From Cyrtodaria siliqua (taxonomy: Eukaryota > Mollusca > Bivalvia > Adapedonta > Hiatellidae), in contig JAWPHD010004472.1 in assembly GCA_037043455.1 (NCBI GenBank), positions 62,001 to 126,000 on the forward strand: a stretch of DNA of 64,000 nucleotides, read 5' to 3'. Shown one piece after another: positions 1-13,100 of this stretch. The translations under genes were made by a program, and so were the position numbers. The notes beneath the pieces are model-generated. The model saw only the letters and a list, made by a program, of their open reading frames with translations. It was not told the DNA's origin and made no database searches. Each line of letters opens with the position of its first letter. Positions within the stretch are counted from its first letter, which is position 1.

Positions 1-988
1 ATATTTTCCATTTTTAAGTATTGAATCTTGATATCTAACTTGTCTCACATGTTTATTGGTAGACTTTTATGACAAGCAGTATGTCTCAGAATAAATTCCA
101 TTTGGTTTTACTGACCTTTTTATTGTTTGATATCTGACAATAAAAATGAATATTATGCTATGAGTAACTGAAAAAAAATGGAAATGCACATGCATTTTAT
201 AACACAAACTTGGAATGCTCTTATAAATCCAGATATGCATGTAAAAAATGTTAAATGTCGACTCGTTATCTGGATTATATCATACATGTATTTTGTCCAA
301 AATGCCTCAAATTCTAACTTTTAAAAGGATTTGTTTTGTGGTATGTTTTCATTGACCGTGAGTATATAAGCTCAGTGACAGGAAATGTCAATATTCACCC
401 ATATTGACGTGTTGTAAAATCATTGTACTGGAACTACTATTTTGCATGCTCGTTCAAGTCGAGTTTCTGTCACAGGAAGTTTGTCATGTGTTCTAAACAT
501 TATAGTATTTTTGTTATATTTGAAAAAATCCCACTATGTTACGGCGGTATGTTTGTTTCAAATAAAGCCAGATAAAATTATATGTGTGGTTCCTATTACA
601 TGCTCAAAAAAAATAGGGTAGATAGGTACGGAAAATATTTTATTTTCTATTTTTCTTCCACTATACCTTTATACCCAATAAATAAATAAACTTAACTAAT
701 TATTTGTTGATATCATCAGATACAGAACCGATAGAAAAAATAATTAAAAACAAAAAGAAGAAAAGAAAAAAATGCAAAATGTAAACAAAAAACAAAAAAT
801 AAAAACAATTTTTTGAAGGGTCATAAAATGTTTAGGTTCGGCCCCTAATAACAGGGTCGGTCGGGAAACCGGAACCACACCTATTATTTTATTTGGCCTA
901 AATGATTTTGATGAAAAATTAAATGTTAAAACCTATTGTTTTGTTCTAATTATTTGTTTTTATATTACAAATACGTATGCAATGAAAA

Positions 989-1122
989 GGTTATTAGATT
1001 TGTATTGAGATATATGCACTTGTTCTTCCGGGTACAAATATTGCGTTGCTAAAGTTACGCAATATTATTATGCGGAAGAACTTGTGTATATATCCCAATA
1101 CAGATCTAATAACCCATAATTT
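989..1122. mobile_element. Palindromic foldback element (MITE-like)
   Basis: Arms of about 58 bases (989-1050 and 1061-1122) are near-perfect reverse complements: the left begins ggttattagatttgtattga, the right ends caatacagatctaataaccc. Only about ten bases separate them. No coding sequence. Confidence 0.75.
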
Positions 1123-2159
1123 TTTTTGATCGCACTCAGCATATCATTTATATTTGTATTTATAATAAATCCATACTCAATAATTCAAACACGAAGCAGT
1201 ATAAAAATAAAAGTAGATGTTAAGCTAGTAAGGCCAATGCTTTGAGTGATTCTTTGAGGGTTTTATGGACCTGCATAATGACTATTATATTATGTAGCAT
1301 GGCTTCTGATACTGAGATACAAATGGAAACAAATTCATGTTGCAATCAAAGCTGCCATTTGAGTTTGTGCCTTTGGATTGTCTAACTCCTGCGAAAATCT
1401 CTTCAAACAGAGTGAGAGAGAAACAATTCTATTTTAATATTTTAACAGTGACATTGACTAGAGTAACTTCAAAAGCATAGTTATATCCACCTTCCATGGT
1501 GATGCTGAGAGCAAATTCTCGAAGATTTTTTTTAAAATGAAATGATAGTTCAATATTTGTATACTAGTATATTATATAACAGCATACATTAAATTGATAT
1601 TCACAGCAGCATTTACATCATAATCAGTAGTCAATTTTAAGCTTGCTAGAAAAGGGAAATGGTACAAATGCTAATGCTAGAATAGCTGATGTCATAGTTT
1701 TTAGCCAATCTTTAAAATAATTTTGTTTTGTTGTAACCATTCTCTTATTGTTTTTTGAAGCACTGGGTTTTTATCAGGGGTTATATACAAAAATTAATCC
1801 TTAGAACATAATAATTAAAAAACGCTTGCAAGTAAAATAGCATTTGAACTTTGAGTAGGACTTTTGTGAGTGGGTGGGTGAGAGTGTTTAAAAAATGTGT
1901 TTGCTGTTAAGCTACTTACTCACTTAAAACAGCCTGCCCGACCCTAATTTTGTTTCGGAAAGTTGCAGCAAACTAAATTATTGTTTAGGAAGGCTGAGGT
2001 AGTTGTACAGCAAACAACATTGTTTTATGGACGGCCTTATTTGATGCACAAAGATGGGTTGAACCGTATTCATGCTCTTTTACAGTTAAGACCAAGCCTG
2101 CTTGATAATATGCACATAACTATAATAATATATCTTATATTAAAAACAACAACATAGTC

Positions 2160-2890
2160 ACAGATGAACACATAGTGTCAGTTTATTTTGTACGGAATCA
2201 GTTGTAGTATATTCAACTAATGATAAAATACTTGCCAACCAACCCGATTTACGCGGGACAGTCCCGGTTTTTCACTCTTATTTTGCTGTCCTGATTTCGT
2301 AAATTTTGTCCCGATTTTAGTATCTAACTCTTAAAAATATAAATTATATTTGTAAAATATGAAATTGTAGATTTAAAAGTTCCTTTTCGATACACGGGGG
2401 TCATGTTTGTATTATTTACATGAAATGGTTCCCATTCCTGGAGTGGGTGTCACTCGCAGAGCGTGGTGATCTAGTCAAGTTTCAAGTTTTCCCTTCTTTA
2501 GGGGGAATTAGAGCGTGACTATTTGCATTTCATAGCCCTAGTATTCAAAAATGTTCTGGCATGGCATGCCGCCGCAACTCCAAGCATGTTCAATCCACAA
2601 AGTGAAGCCTAAACGGTTGGCAAGTTTGTGATAATAATTTATAGAACATAGAGGACAATATTCCTACCGATACAAATAAAATGACAACATAATCAAGGGT
2701 CAGTTTATTTTGCTCAGAATCTGTTGTAGTATATTCAACTAATGATAATAATTTATAGAACCTAGCGGACAATTATTGATTTAATACTAATAAAATGACA
2801 ACATAGAGTCATTTTATTTTGTACGGAATCACTTGTAGTTAATTCAACTAATGATAGTAATTTATAGAACCTAGAGGACGATTAAAACTA
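2160..2890. repeat. Diverged direct repeats, three copies
   Basis: A segment resembling gtcagtttattttg...gaatctgttgtagtatattcaactaatgataa recurs near 2175, 2700 and 2810, followed in two cases by a shared atttatagaacctag segment. Spacing is irregular; no coding potential. Confidence 0.65.
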
Positions 2891-3989
2891 ATTAATGACA
2901 CACATTTTCTATAGTCATACTATTTTTCATTAATTTAGGCCAATTTTTTTTTTAATTATTATTAATCACCTTATTTTTGTTAACCTTGGTTCATGGGTTC
3001 AACTTTTTATAATTATTATTATTATTTATTTTTTTTAGCAATAAAAAAAGTTAGTCGGCTGCTAAATTATAGGGACGGTCGGGTTAGCGGAAACAAACAC
3101 TTTTTTCTTTTAAGCCTTATTTATATTTTTAGGGTGGTTAGGCTTATTAAAGGATTAATATAGTTATTTAAAAACAAATATTTCTTGTCTTTGTGATGTA
3201 AAGTGGTATATTTTGTTAAATTTGAAGATACATTTACATTGAAATTGTTTTTTTGTGGAAATAAAGTAATATATATTTTATTAAATCTTTAAGGAAAAAA
3301 TATGAAACAGTGTTAATATTTTACTTCTGTTGTTTATTGTTCTTTTTCTGTTGTTTATTGTTCTTTTTTGCTCGAGTAAGTGCCCGAGAGCAGGAACTCC
3401 TGCCAGATCCAGACAAAATCTGATACTTGAGCACCGCCCCGGTGTCCGTGTAATAACTGTATACACTTTTGTTTAATGTGTTTTAAATGACGCAATATGT
3501 ATTCAAAGGTTGGGGTGATGGAATTTGTTGTGAAATTGTATACGTTCACACACATGGTTTTCTTGCTGTTACTGTTTACGCTGTAGGCGCTCCAACTCAA
3601 TGTAGGTCAAAGAATAACAGTACTATGGACACATACTGATGGCTGTGGTCTTCTGTGTTTTTAATTAGTAGTCAACATCTTATGAAACCGATTTGTTTTA
3701 ATGGACATGTTTTAATATTTATTTTTGTATACTGTTTATAAGATCAGCGATTTCATTGTAATCACAGGATAGTGAATTAGTATAATAATTTCATTTGGTC
3801 ATTGTAATATATAGAATTAATCATATAAAATACATTCATTGTACAATTCTACGTACCACCAGTATTTAATCTTTCACTATTTATTTCTATTGGATGAAAA
3901 AAAGTGAATGTTTGACCTTAATTAATTTAAAGTGAAAAACTGAACTGATAAGGTCTTTCAATATTCATTCTTCTTTCTATTACAGCAGC

Positions 3990-4133
3990 ATGCCTTTAGG
4001 GCCATTTGGAGAGGTGGTGGGTACCACCGGGACCCTCGAGGCCCTAGGTTTTGATGCCAATGCCTACAAGAGTAAAGTGATCGCCCCAAGAAATCCAAAA
4101 CTACTCAAACTGGGCGAGGATGAAGGATTTAAA
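3990..4133 (+). CDS. HYDIN: HYDIN exon 1 (first coding exon found), residues 1-48
   Basis: The acceptor 'ttctttctattacag' ends at 3985, four bases before the ATG at 3990; donor is aaa|gtaggt. The encoded stretch runs MPLGPFGEV...APRNPKLLKLGEDEGFK and ends in phase 0. The nearby acceptor means a non-coding or coding exon lies upstream. An upstream coding exon could extend the frame, so the start is provisional. Confidence 0.8.
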
Positions 4134-7100
4134 GTAGGTGTTGTGTGCAAATGAAACTTGTCTTTGAAAAATAAATAAAACATTTCTCTGCATGGATATC
4201 TGGAAATTTAGACACTGTGTTGCAGTGTTTCTGGGTAATTATTAATTAAGACCTTTATTTTTTTTTATTATTCGTTTTACAACCATTGAGACAGAGAAGT
4301 GCCATAGGAGGAGGAATATTTTGAAAAGTTACTTTTTTATTTCGTTGGAAAGGAAAAAGAAATGTTTAATTAAAATCTTGGAGGAGGTCAAATAAAACAA
4401 AAGACGTATCACATTTCCTACGGAAAAATAAAATTGTTAATTTCTATTTATTGTAGGAGAGTCCGTAAAATGAACAATCAAATAATAATGGCCTAAGTAT
4501 CGATATACATGTATGGTCCATTTTTTACGTAACAATTAGTCTTGTTTCAAATCATCTTAACTTTTAAGACTGCTTGATAACTTGATTTGATTAGAGTCAA
4601 GGTAGAGGCAACCATTTATGGCAGCAGTACATTTTGTTTGTTGAGTACAGCATATTTTTGCACACTTTTTGTTTTTGCAAATGCCTTTTTATGAAATTTT
4701 AAACTATGTAACAAACTGACTTCAAGGAGTTTTGTCTACGAATGATATATTTATATTGCGTCGCTTTATTTATTAACATTTTGCAAATTTTTTCAACTTC
4801 GTACCATATTTTGTTTTCAGATGACCCCAAGCAAGTACATGTTTGACATGCAGATGGATACTGAACAGAAACTGGCCAACACTCACACGATGAGAGTGCC
4901 GCGTAAGATAGAACTGCTTGACATGGCTGACACTAGTCTACAAAAGGTGAGTGTGAACTGCCTCCGAAAACATGTTGAGAACTTCACTGGCTTCTACGTG
5001 ACTGGCTTGTTGTTAACCCTTAACTCGCTAATATATAATGGACTGTTCCTTCTCTGAATTAAGACCATTCCATTTATGTGACAAAGGGGTGTTTTGGTGG
5101 AAATGACTGATCAGCAGCCAGATATTGTAAACCCTGATCAGCCTGCGAGTTACTCTGGGTTTACAATGGATGCAAAGGCTATTATAGTTGTGCTTAGCGG
5201 GTTATGCGTTAAATTTATGTTTCATATCATTGATACATGTGAAATGAAAATTCTAACATATTCTTAAAAGTTACTAGTAAATTCACGTATACCAAGGTTC
5301 AGGGGATTCTGTTAATGAACTGAATGTAGCTGTTATATATATGGAATCTGTAATATAATGCTATTTGTTTTCTTGCTTATAAATTTTATTTTTTTATGAA
5401 ACTGTTTGTCTTAAAGTTTAAGGACAGTAGTTACTAAAAATGCTCTAACTTTATTTGTTTGTCTAATAGTTTCAGAAAAGTAGATAGTAAAATGCTCTTA
5501 CTTTATTTCTTTGTCTAACAGTTTAAGAAAAGTAGATACTGAAAATGCTCTACCTTATATGTTTGTCTAACAGTGTCAGAAAAGTAGATTGTAAATATGC
5601 TCTGACTTTATTGCCTTGTCTTACAATTTAAGAAAGTAGATACTAAAAATGCTCTGACTTTATGATTTAGAAAATTTATTCATCATGAATCATGTTTTCT
5701 TTTTCTAACACAGCCTTACATGTAATGGAATTTCTAGTTAAAAAACATTAGCGTAAATTAACTCAGTTTTGCTTGTATTCTAAGTTTACATTAGAAAGGC
5801 CACCTTTCTATAGAGAGGTAAGTACTCAAGCATGCTCACAGATACCAGATTTTTTTTTTTTTACATGTTTTATACCAACGATGACAGCTTGTGGTGTGTT
5901 GGAGGGTGGGTGGGGAGGGGGGTGGGGTTGAGACATGGGCGTTAAGGTTTTGGTTAAGGTTTGAGTTATAATTTGCATTAAATTCTTATAACGTTTTTGT
6001 CCTTTTTTTAAAATTTCGTATATAACCTCCTTGTCATTGCCCTTCTTAATGCCAATAACTTCCAGCACTCCAACTGACCATGGGTCAAATACAAAATACA
6101 AAAACTGTGTTAAAATGTGCGCTAAATTATTTTACTTTTTTGTCCTATAGAGTAGAGTGTTCAAATTTCATATATAACATCACTGGTCATTGTTCCTTAT
6201 TCCAATAACTTTCAGCCTCAAACTGACCCTGTGTCAAGGTCAGTTGTCTCTTAAATGCGTGTACTGTCTCCAAATTTCACAAAACATATACCATCTCCAA
6301 ATTTGATTACATTTAACAATATAGTACAGTGTTACAGATTTCGTAAGTCATCATCTAAACTCACAGGACATAATTCTTGTTATTTTAATAACTTCCAGCT
6401 ATTGAACTGACCCTTGATCCTGGGTCAAGCAAATAGTCCAATAGTATTGATTTATGGATGATATGTTTTTGCTACATTATAAATTTTACCTTTAATTTAC
6501 ATTTACACGCTACTGTAAATGTGTAACTTTCTGGGGGATTGCTTTCATATAGTCAATTTATGCACTTGCTGGGCAATATAGCACCCTCGGTTTTATCAAG
6601 ATGAAGATCACTTGAAACATGTCTGATGGACTTGTCGCTGTAGGCGACCATGTTCCGCACAACTCTTGTTTATCCAGTAGAATAACAGGTGCTTGGAACT
6701 CTCATCTCCAGCCCTCAGACCCTTTCTGTATTTGTATTGATTTGGTCTGAGACTGTGTGGTTGGGTCTGATTTCAAGATTTGTGTGGGGAGAATTCTAGA
6801 GCAAACTGGATGTGCATCCAGGATGATTTATAGTAAACATATGCATGATTCCTTCTATTTATTCAACATTTATGTGTGTTCCTTATTAGGTATGATAAAC
6901 AGCTTGTAATGACCTTCATTTACATAGAAATGTCTTATTATCACAGTTTCATTTGATCCTTCAGTACATTATCTAGTCATAATTCACCAAAGGTCAGAAG
7001 CTGCAGAGATTAAGTTGAATGTGCTGCAAGTCTTACATAGTAAAACAATTAATAAAATTAATAATCTTAACGAAGGATCCATTTAAACAAGGCAGATGAT

Positions 7101-10100
7101 TATACAGATATAATTCACTCTGAGAATGATAGATTTATTATTCAATTGGATATCACTGTAATTATTCTGTAAATTGTAAAAATTACTTGTATTTGCAAAA
7201 AAGTTTCCATTTAAACAAGGCAGATGATTATACAGATATAATTCACTCTGAGAATGATAGATTTATTATTCACTTGGATATCACTGTAATTATTCTGTAA
7301 ATTGTAAAAATTACTTTTATTTGCAAAAAAGTTTACTCAAAAGTAACATTTATATATATTTTATTTTTTTGCACATACATGTATTGTCGTAATGTTTGTG
7401 TTTTGATAAACTTTTGTAAAAAAATGATTGTTAACTTTTTTTTTCAATTCTTAATTATAGATTATATATTGTGTATGTGTTTTTTTTTGGGGTGGGTGGG
7501 GATATATTTTTATCAGTATGTAGGTCTTGAGGCTGAACGTGAAACTATTGTATCAGGTTCTGTAATTATCTTTAATCAGTTTGTGGACTATCCCGAAAAT
7601 ATGTAGTAGTTTCGACTCGGCTCAAGTTACATGATAATCAGCTTGGTGGTCAACATACTCAGCATGAGGACAATAAAATGGCAATAAAATCACCTAACAT
7701 GCCAGCTAATGAGCTAAAACTTTGTCCATGCAGAATTAAATGTTAGAAGTATATATCACTGCCTTATCTCTATTTGCAGATAGCATTTTGTTACACCAAC
7801 TTATTTCTATTTTTTATATGTGCCTATCTGCTGTCAGATAATTGATGCCCTGCTGTGCGAAAATGGCTATTTTATTGCTCGGGTGGGGGGGGGGTCAGTT
7901 AATTACATGAATGAATTATAGAGATTCTCAATAAACAGATGAATCTGGGGACAGTCTACTAACTATACCGTAATTACAATAGTTCTGCGTTCACTCCTCT
8001 TATGCTAATTTAATGAGTGCTCATTATAGATTAGACTAAATTTGAAACATTATCTAATAATGAAACTTTGGATAGAGAACAAACTATTAAAATAACAGAT
8101 GTTTTAAAATAAACTCTGAAAGAAATTTTAAATCATTCTTAAAGTTAAATGTATGTGAAGATGCCAAAAGGTTGAGTAGAAAGGTATGTGATGTTGCCAC
8201 GAGTTAAATGTTAGAGATCTTAGAAAAGGTTAAATGTATGAGATGTTACTGAAGGTTAAATGTATGTGATGTAGCAACAGTTAAATGTATGTTACCTTGC
8301 CAACAGGTTGGAGAGAAAGGTTAAATGTATGAGATGTTGCCACAATTTAAATGTATGTGATGTTGCCAAAAGTTACAGGTATGAGATGTTAGAAAATGTT
8401 AAATGTATGAGGTGTTGAGAAATGTTAAATGTATGATCTATTGAAAGATGTTGGTAAAGAACATTATTTATTTTCATGTAAACGTTGCTTATTGCAGGGA
8501 GAATCAGCCAACTCAGTACATCTCTTGGTGAAAAAATCAAAAGTAAATTGTTTAAAAATGATAGACAGATTGTTCTGGACCTGAGATTCATGGCCTCCTA
8601 TGAGTTTTTTTATATTATCCATAATTACCACATCATTACCATTTTCAGAATCTATTTTTTTAAAACCACTACTATAAAATGACATGAATTTCAGGTCTTT
8701 TTGAAGTTTAAAAGAGCTTTAAATGTACCGTAATATAGTTTTGAAAATGTCAGCATATCCAGATTTACACAAATAATGTCTCTCTTTTAAGATAGGCATA
8801 CAGATAATCTTACATGAGCGTTCATATAAATATATGATTTAAAAATGTATATATACAATCCTTAGCAGGTAAAATATTACGTTACATCATTTGAATATAT
8901 TCATTTCATTGAATAAAAAATAATGCACTTGTTTATAAAATAAGATATAATGTCAATTAGTCTCATTTATTTGACGTCTGGGGTGCGTTTTTTTACATAC
9001 AGATGTTTATAGATGCACCCCTCATATGTACTGGGTACTGCGAAATCATTTTGTTTGGTGGGCATTAAATTTTGCGATTCAAGTAGCAATATTTAGATAT
9101 AAATAGGTGCATTGTAAATCGCTGCATGACACATTCGCGATATGGCATTTGTGAAATAAAAAATATGAAATGACATTATGCAGCATACGTGAAGAAGATA
9201 CTTTCTTGCATACCATACCAGATTTAAATTTATGTAAAATTGTAAAATGATTGTGGCTACTTATTTAGTTACTCTTTCTTTTCGTATTTTGCAGTTAAAC
9301 ATTTATGGTTAGACACACATTGAATATGTTTCTTTCTGACTCTGCTGACGACAGTTTTTAATAATATTCTTGAAGTTTGTTGTGTTTCTATAGTTTTTGA
9401 CAATACGTATACATGAATTCTAAAGTAAACGGAAACTCTATACCTTTTTGATTGCATGTCACAGATTTTTAGAAATTAGTACATGAAATTTACCTCATCC
9501 TATTTGCATGGAGTGTTTTGTTTTTTATCCCATGTTTTATTCAGGTTGTCAGTATTGTAGATATAGTTTGTCATACTTTAACATTTGTCATGTTGAAATC
9601 TGTATTTTGGTTGTCATGGTAATATCCATGTTATAATGACATTTGGTTGTCATGTGACACTTATCAGTCACAGATAGTTGTCAAGGTGATTAAGATGATA
9701 CATTGCCATAGTTGCACTTTGTTGTTGTCATGGTGATTTTTAACCATGTTATGGAGCGCTGTGATCTAGTGGTAGAACGCTGGTCCCAGCCTTAAAAAGC
9801 CATAAGTTTGATCCCTGCCATTACCATATATGTTGTGTCCCTGAGCAAGACACTTTATCTGCATTTGTTTAGTTTATCTAATCATGCTATTACTTGATTT
9901 CAACTGTGATTTGTATGGTGATATATGGTTGTCATGGTGATACCAATACATATTTTGAGTAACAGGTTACTTATGAATAATATTATTTAATAAAATTAAA
10001 TTAGCAAAATTATATATATGCATGTAAATGTTATATGTTGCCTTATCTTTACAATGATACCTGTTTATGCCACATTCAAATTTGTCTGTGAAATTTAGAA

Positions 10101-13100
10101 ATCTGATGATGATAAATATTTGTTAAATTTCAGTTTTCCCAAGTGAATATAGATGAGCCAATGTTCCAGCCATTTCCCTCGGAGATTTTCTTCCAGAAGT
10201 TTGTCCCATTTGAGACATACGAAGTTCCATTAGTGCTTAGAAATGGAGACAAGGTAACTATAGCAACCCACAGTGAGACATTTCAAGTATTATGAAATAA
10301 AACCCTAGAAGTTATTAGGACTGTTATCTGAACTGAGACTGCAAAAAGCAGTTAGAAAACAGTTTAAAACAGTTATGCCGAGGGTTGGTCTTTTCTTAGC
10401 TTGAAAACAAGAACAGTCTTTCCAATGAGACCACGTAAGAGGAATAGATTCATTAAAGGAACACACGGCAATCTTGATTTTTTAAAAACTTGCAGCGTCC
10501 TGTTAGTTTTTCAACATAAATTGCATTTGTCAATCATTAATATTAATTATAAGAATACTATAAAGCAAATTGTTTTTTGCATATTACTAAGAGTACATTA
10601 CATGTCACCAATAATATTATATATTCAAACATATGGTAGAATAACGAAGAAAAGTTAAAAAATTAAAATTGTATTTAAATATATGCCAGCAGATTTAAAG
10701 TCAAAATGATAGTGGATTAATAAATCGAGAGGCTAATTTTAATGCTGAATAAAGACTTCAAGATTGCCATGTGTCCCTTTAACTTATAAACTACAACTTC
10801 TCTTAACAAAAATGGATGATCAGATTACATAGTCCTACAGGGGCAATTTCTACAAACTTATGTTCGATATTACAGGTGCCGCGTCTGGTGAAGGTGACAC
10901 AGGCAGACTCTCCATACTTCAAGATTATCAGTCCACATGATGTCGGACATAAAGTAGGGCCAGGGCTTCCTACAACATTCAGACTACAGTTTACACCAGA
11001 TGAAATTAAGGTAAAATTATTTTGGCCTTGCTATGAAACTGACTAAGAGGTTATTATATTATGCAAAAAAGATATTTTAACGGGACATCGAAACATTTTA
11101 ACATATTCAAAGGTCTTTCTTAGCATAATATACCGTACAATTGTTTGAAATGTTATATTAAAATAACAATATATCAAGCTTGCTGTATCTCTCATTTCTA
11201 TATTTAAAAAAACTTAAATTGGTTTTAAAGATGAAAAAAAGAGAAACAAAAAAACAACGGGTATGCTTTTTTGCTCAAAAGTAGGAGTTCGAATAAAAAG
11301 TATTGTAAATTTAACTGTTTTTAGGAATTTACTTGTTGGAATTTCTTCATATAATCTTTTGCATTTGCCTACACATAGCAATAGAACTTTGTGAATTACC
11401 AAAGCTAGTATTTCACCTTACAAAATGATTCCATTGATGACCAATTTCTTTTTCAGGACTATTCACATGAGCTTGTGTGCATCACAGAGCGAGAGAAGTT
11501 CATCGTGCCCGTGCGAGCCATCGGTTCACGTCCCATTCTGGACTTCCCTGATGAGATCAACTTTCCCATTGGTCCTGTCAAATACGCAAACACCAAGACA
11601 CTGCTCATCAGAAACATTGGCAACAAAGAAGCCAAGTTTACTCTCAGAGTTGACAAGTATGTGTCCTTTTAACTCTACTGGCCGAAGGGAGAGTTAGTGA
11701 CCTTGAATTATTTAAAAATGTTTAACTTTTGTTAACTTTGCTTTGGATACGTTTGAAAACCAGCAATAGCTGACACTCCATCCCATTAAACCAGTAAAGC
11801 AATAGGGGCTTTCTTGGGCCTCTTGTTTTCCTAACCTTTTGAAGGAATAAGGGTGACTACAGTGTTGCTTTTCCAGGTGCAACTGCAGTGGTACCTGCAA
11901 TTTTTCCATTTCATTTATTTCTCAGCAACTACATGCATCAACCACACATTGGGCATAGTTCCATGTTTAATAGTACCTCTACAACAAAAGAATTGACTGG
12001 CATTACATATGCTAAAAGTGGCGTTAAACACCATTCAAACAAACAAACATGTTCTTCAATCTATGTGAGTTACTGACAAAGCCCTGTAACGTGAGACATT
12101 TAATTCCAATAGCCAGACCGTCAGTAGATCGAAATGGTATTTAGTTTGACCTTATTAAAAGGTCGTTAATTTTTCAGAATATGCGCGTGCAAATATGTTT
12201 GTCTTACGAAAACACATCAAGTTGTATTGCATTTTATTTCAGACCATTCTCCGTGAACCCTGAGATTGGTACTTTGGCCGTCCAGGAGAGTTTACAGGTC
12301 AGCATTGAGTTTAACCCCGAAAAGGTAGGCGATCATCGTCGAGATCTCATCATTCACTACGACACCGGAGAGGACGTCTTCGTGTCCCTGTACGGAGCTG
12401 CCCAGGATGCCAATGTCAGGCTGGATAAAAACTCCATACGCATAGAAAATACATTCATCTCAATGGCCAACCAGAGGACGGTAACCATTAGCAACAGAAC
12501 TGATGTCATAGCTCATTTTAGATGGACACAGTTTGCAACAAAAGAGGAAGAAGACCAGCAGAAGTATCAGTGAGTACAAAATTCAATCGTTTTTATATGC
12601 AAAACTGACCAAACAACCAATATGGATAATCTGTCCCAAATTGTTACTTCTCTTAAACTGGCAGATTGGAGAAATATTCAGTTCACTTGATCACACAAAA
12701 AGTATTCCTCATAAAACAAAAAGGGATAAGCCTAATGGTTTTTTTTGTACAATTGATGCATAGTTAACATCAGCATGATCAAAATACCATCCTTTTGGTG
12801 ACATGTTGAATGTCTCCCAAAGAGATTGTTTTTCAATTCAGATAACTCCCTTAAACACTATACCATTTTACACTATAAACACTGTACTATTTTTTTTTCT
12901 CAACAAGTGTATGAGTGCCAGTCACATGTGGAAGATTGTGGGTTCAGTCCATGGCCAGGTCATACCAAAGACAGTGTCTGTATAATGTAACTGGGTGGGG
13001 TATCCTATTATCATGTCCTGCCTTTAAGGCATCGTATTCCTGTGTGCAGGACTATAAAGTTGAAATATTTCTCGTAGAATCTCCGTCTGGTTTAAATGTC

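Larger units (their letters stand above)
1..3985. other. Upstream non-coding region, repeats only
   Basis: No credible coding exon. The region holds a palindromic element (989-1122) and diverged tandem copies (about 2160-2890). Because exon 1 has an acceptor at 3984-3985, part or all of this may be the first intron of HYDIN; I see no promoter I can support. Confidence 0.6.
4947..10133 (+). other. Intron 2 (5.2 kb)
   Basis: Longest intron of the window. It carries several repeat blocks (listed separately) and a G run near 7884. Exons 2 and 3 are contiguous in the protein, so no missing exon is expected. Confidence 0.85.

Noticed and set aside
1..3985. Promoter of HYDIN
   Set aside because: No convincing X-box, TATA-initiator pair or first exon could be identified, and the true 5' end may lie outside the window.
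9757..9828. tRNA gene candidate
   Set aside because: A- and B-box-like motifs exist but the acceptor stem and anticodon arm do not pair; it fits a SINE remnant.
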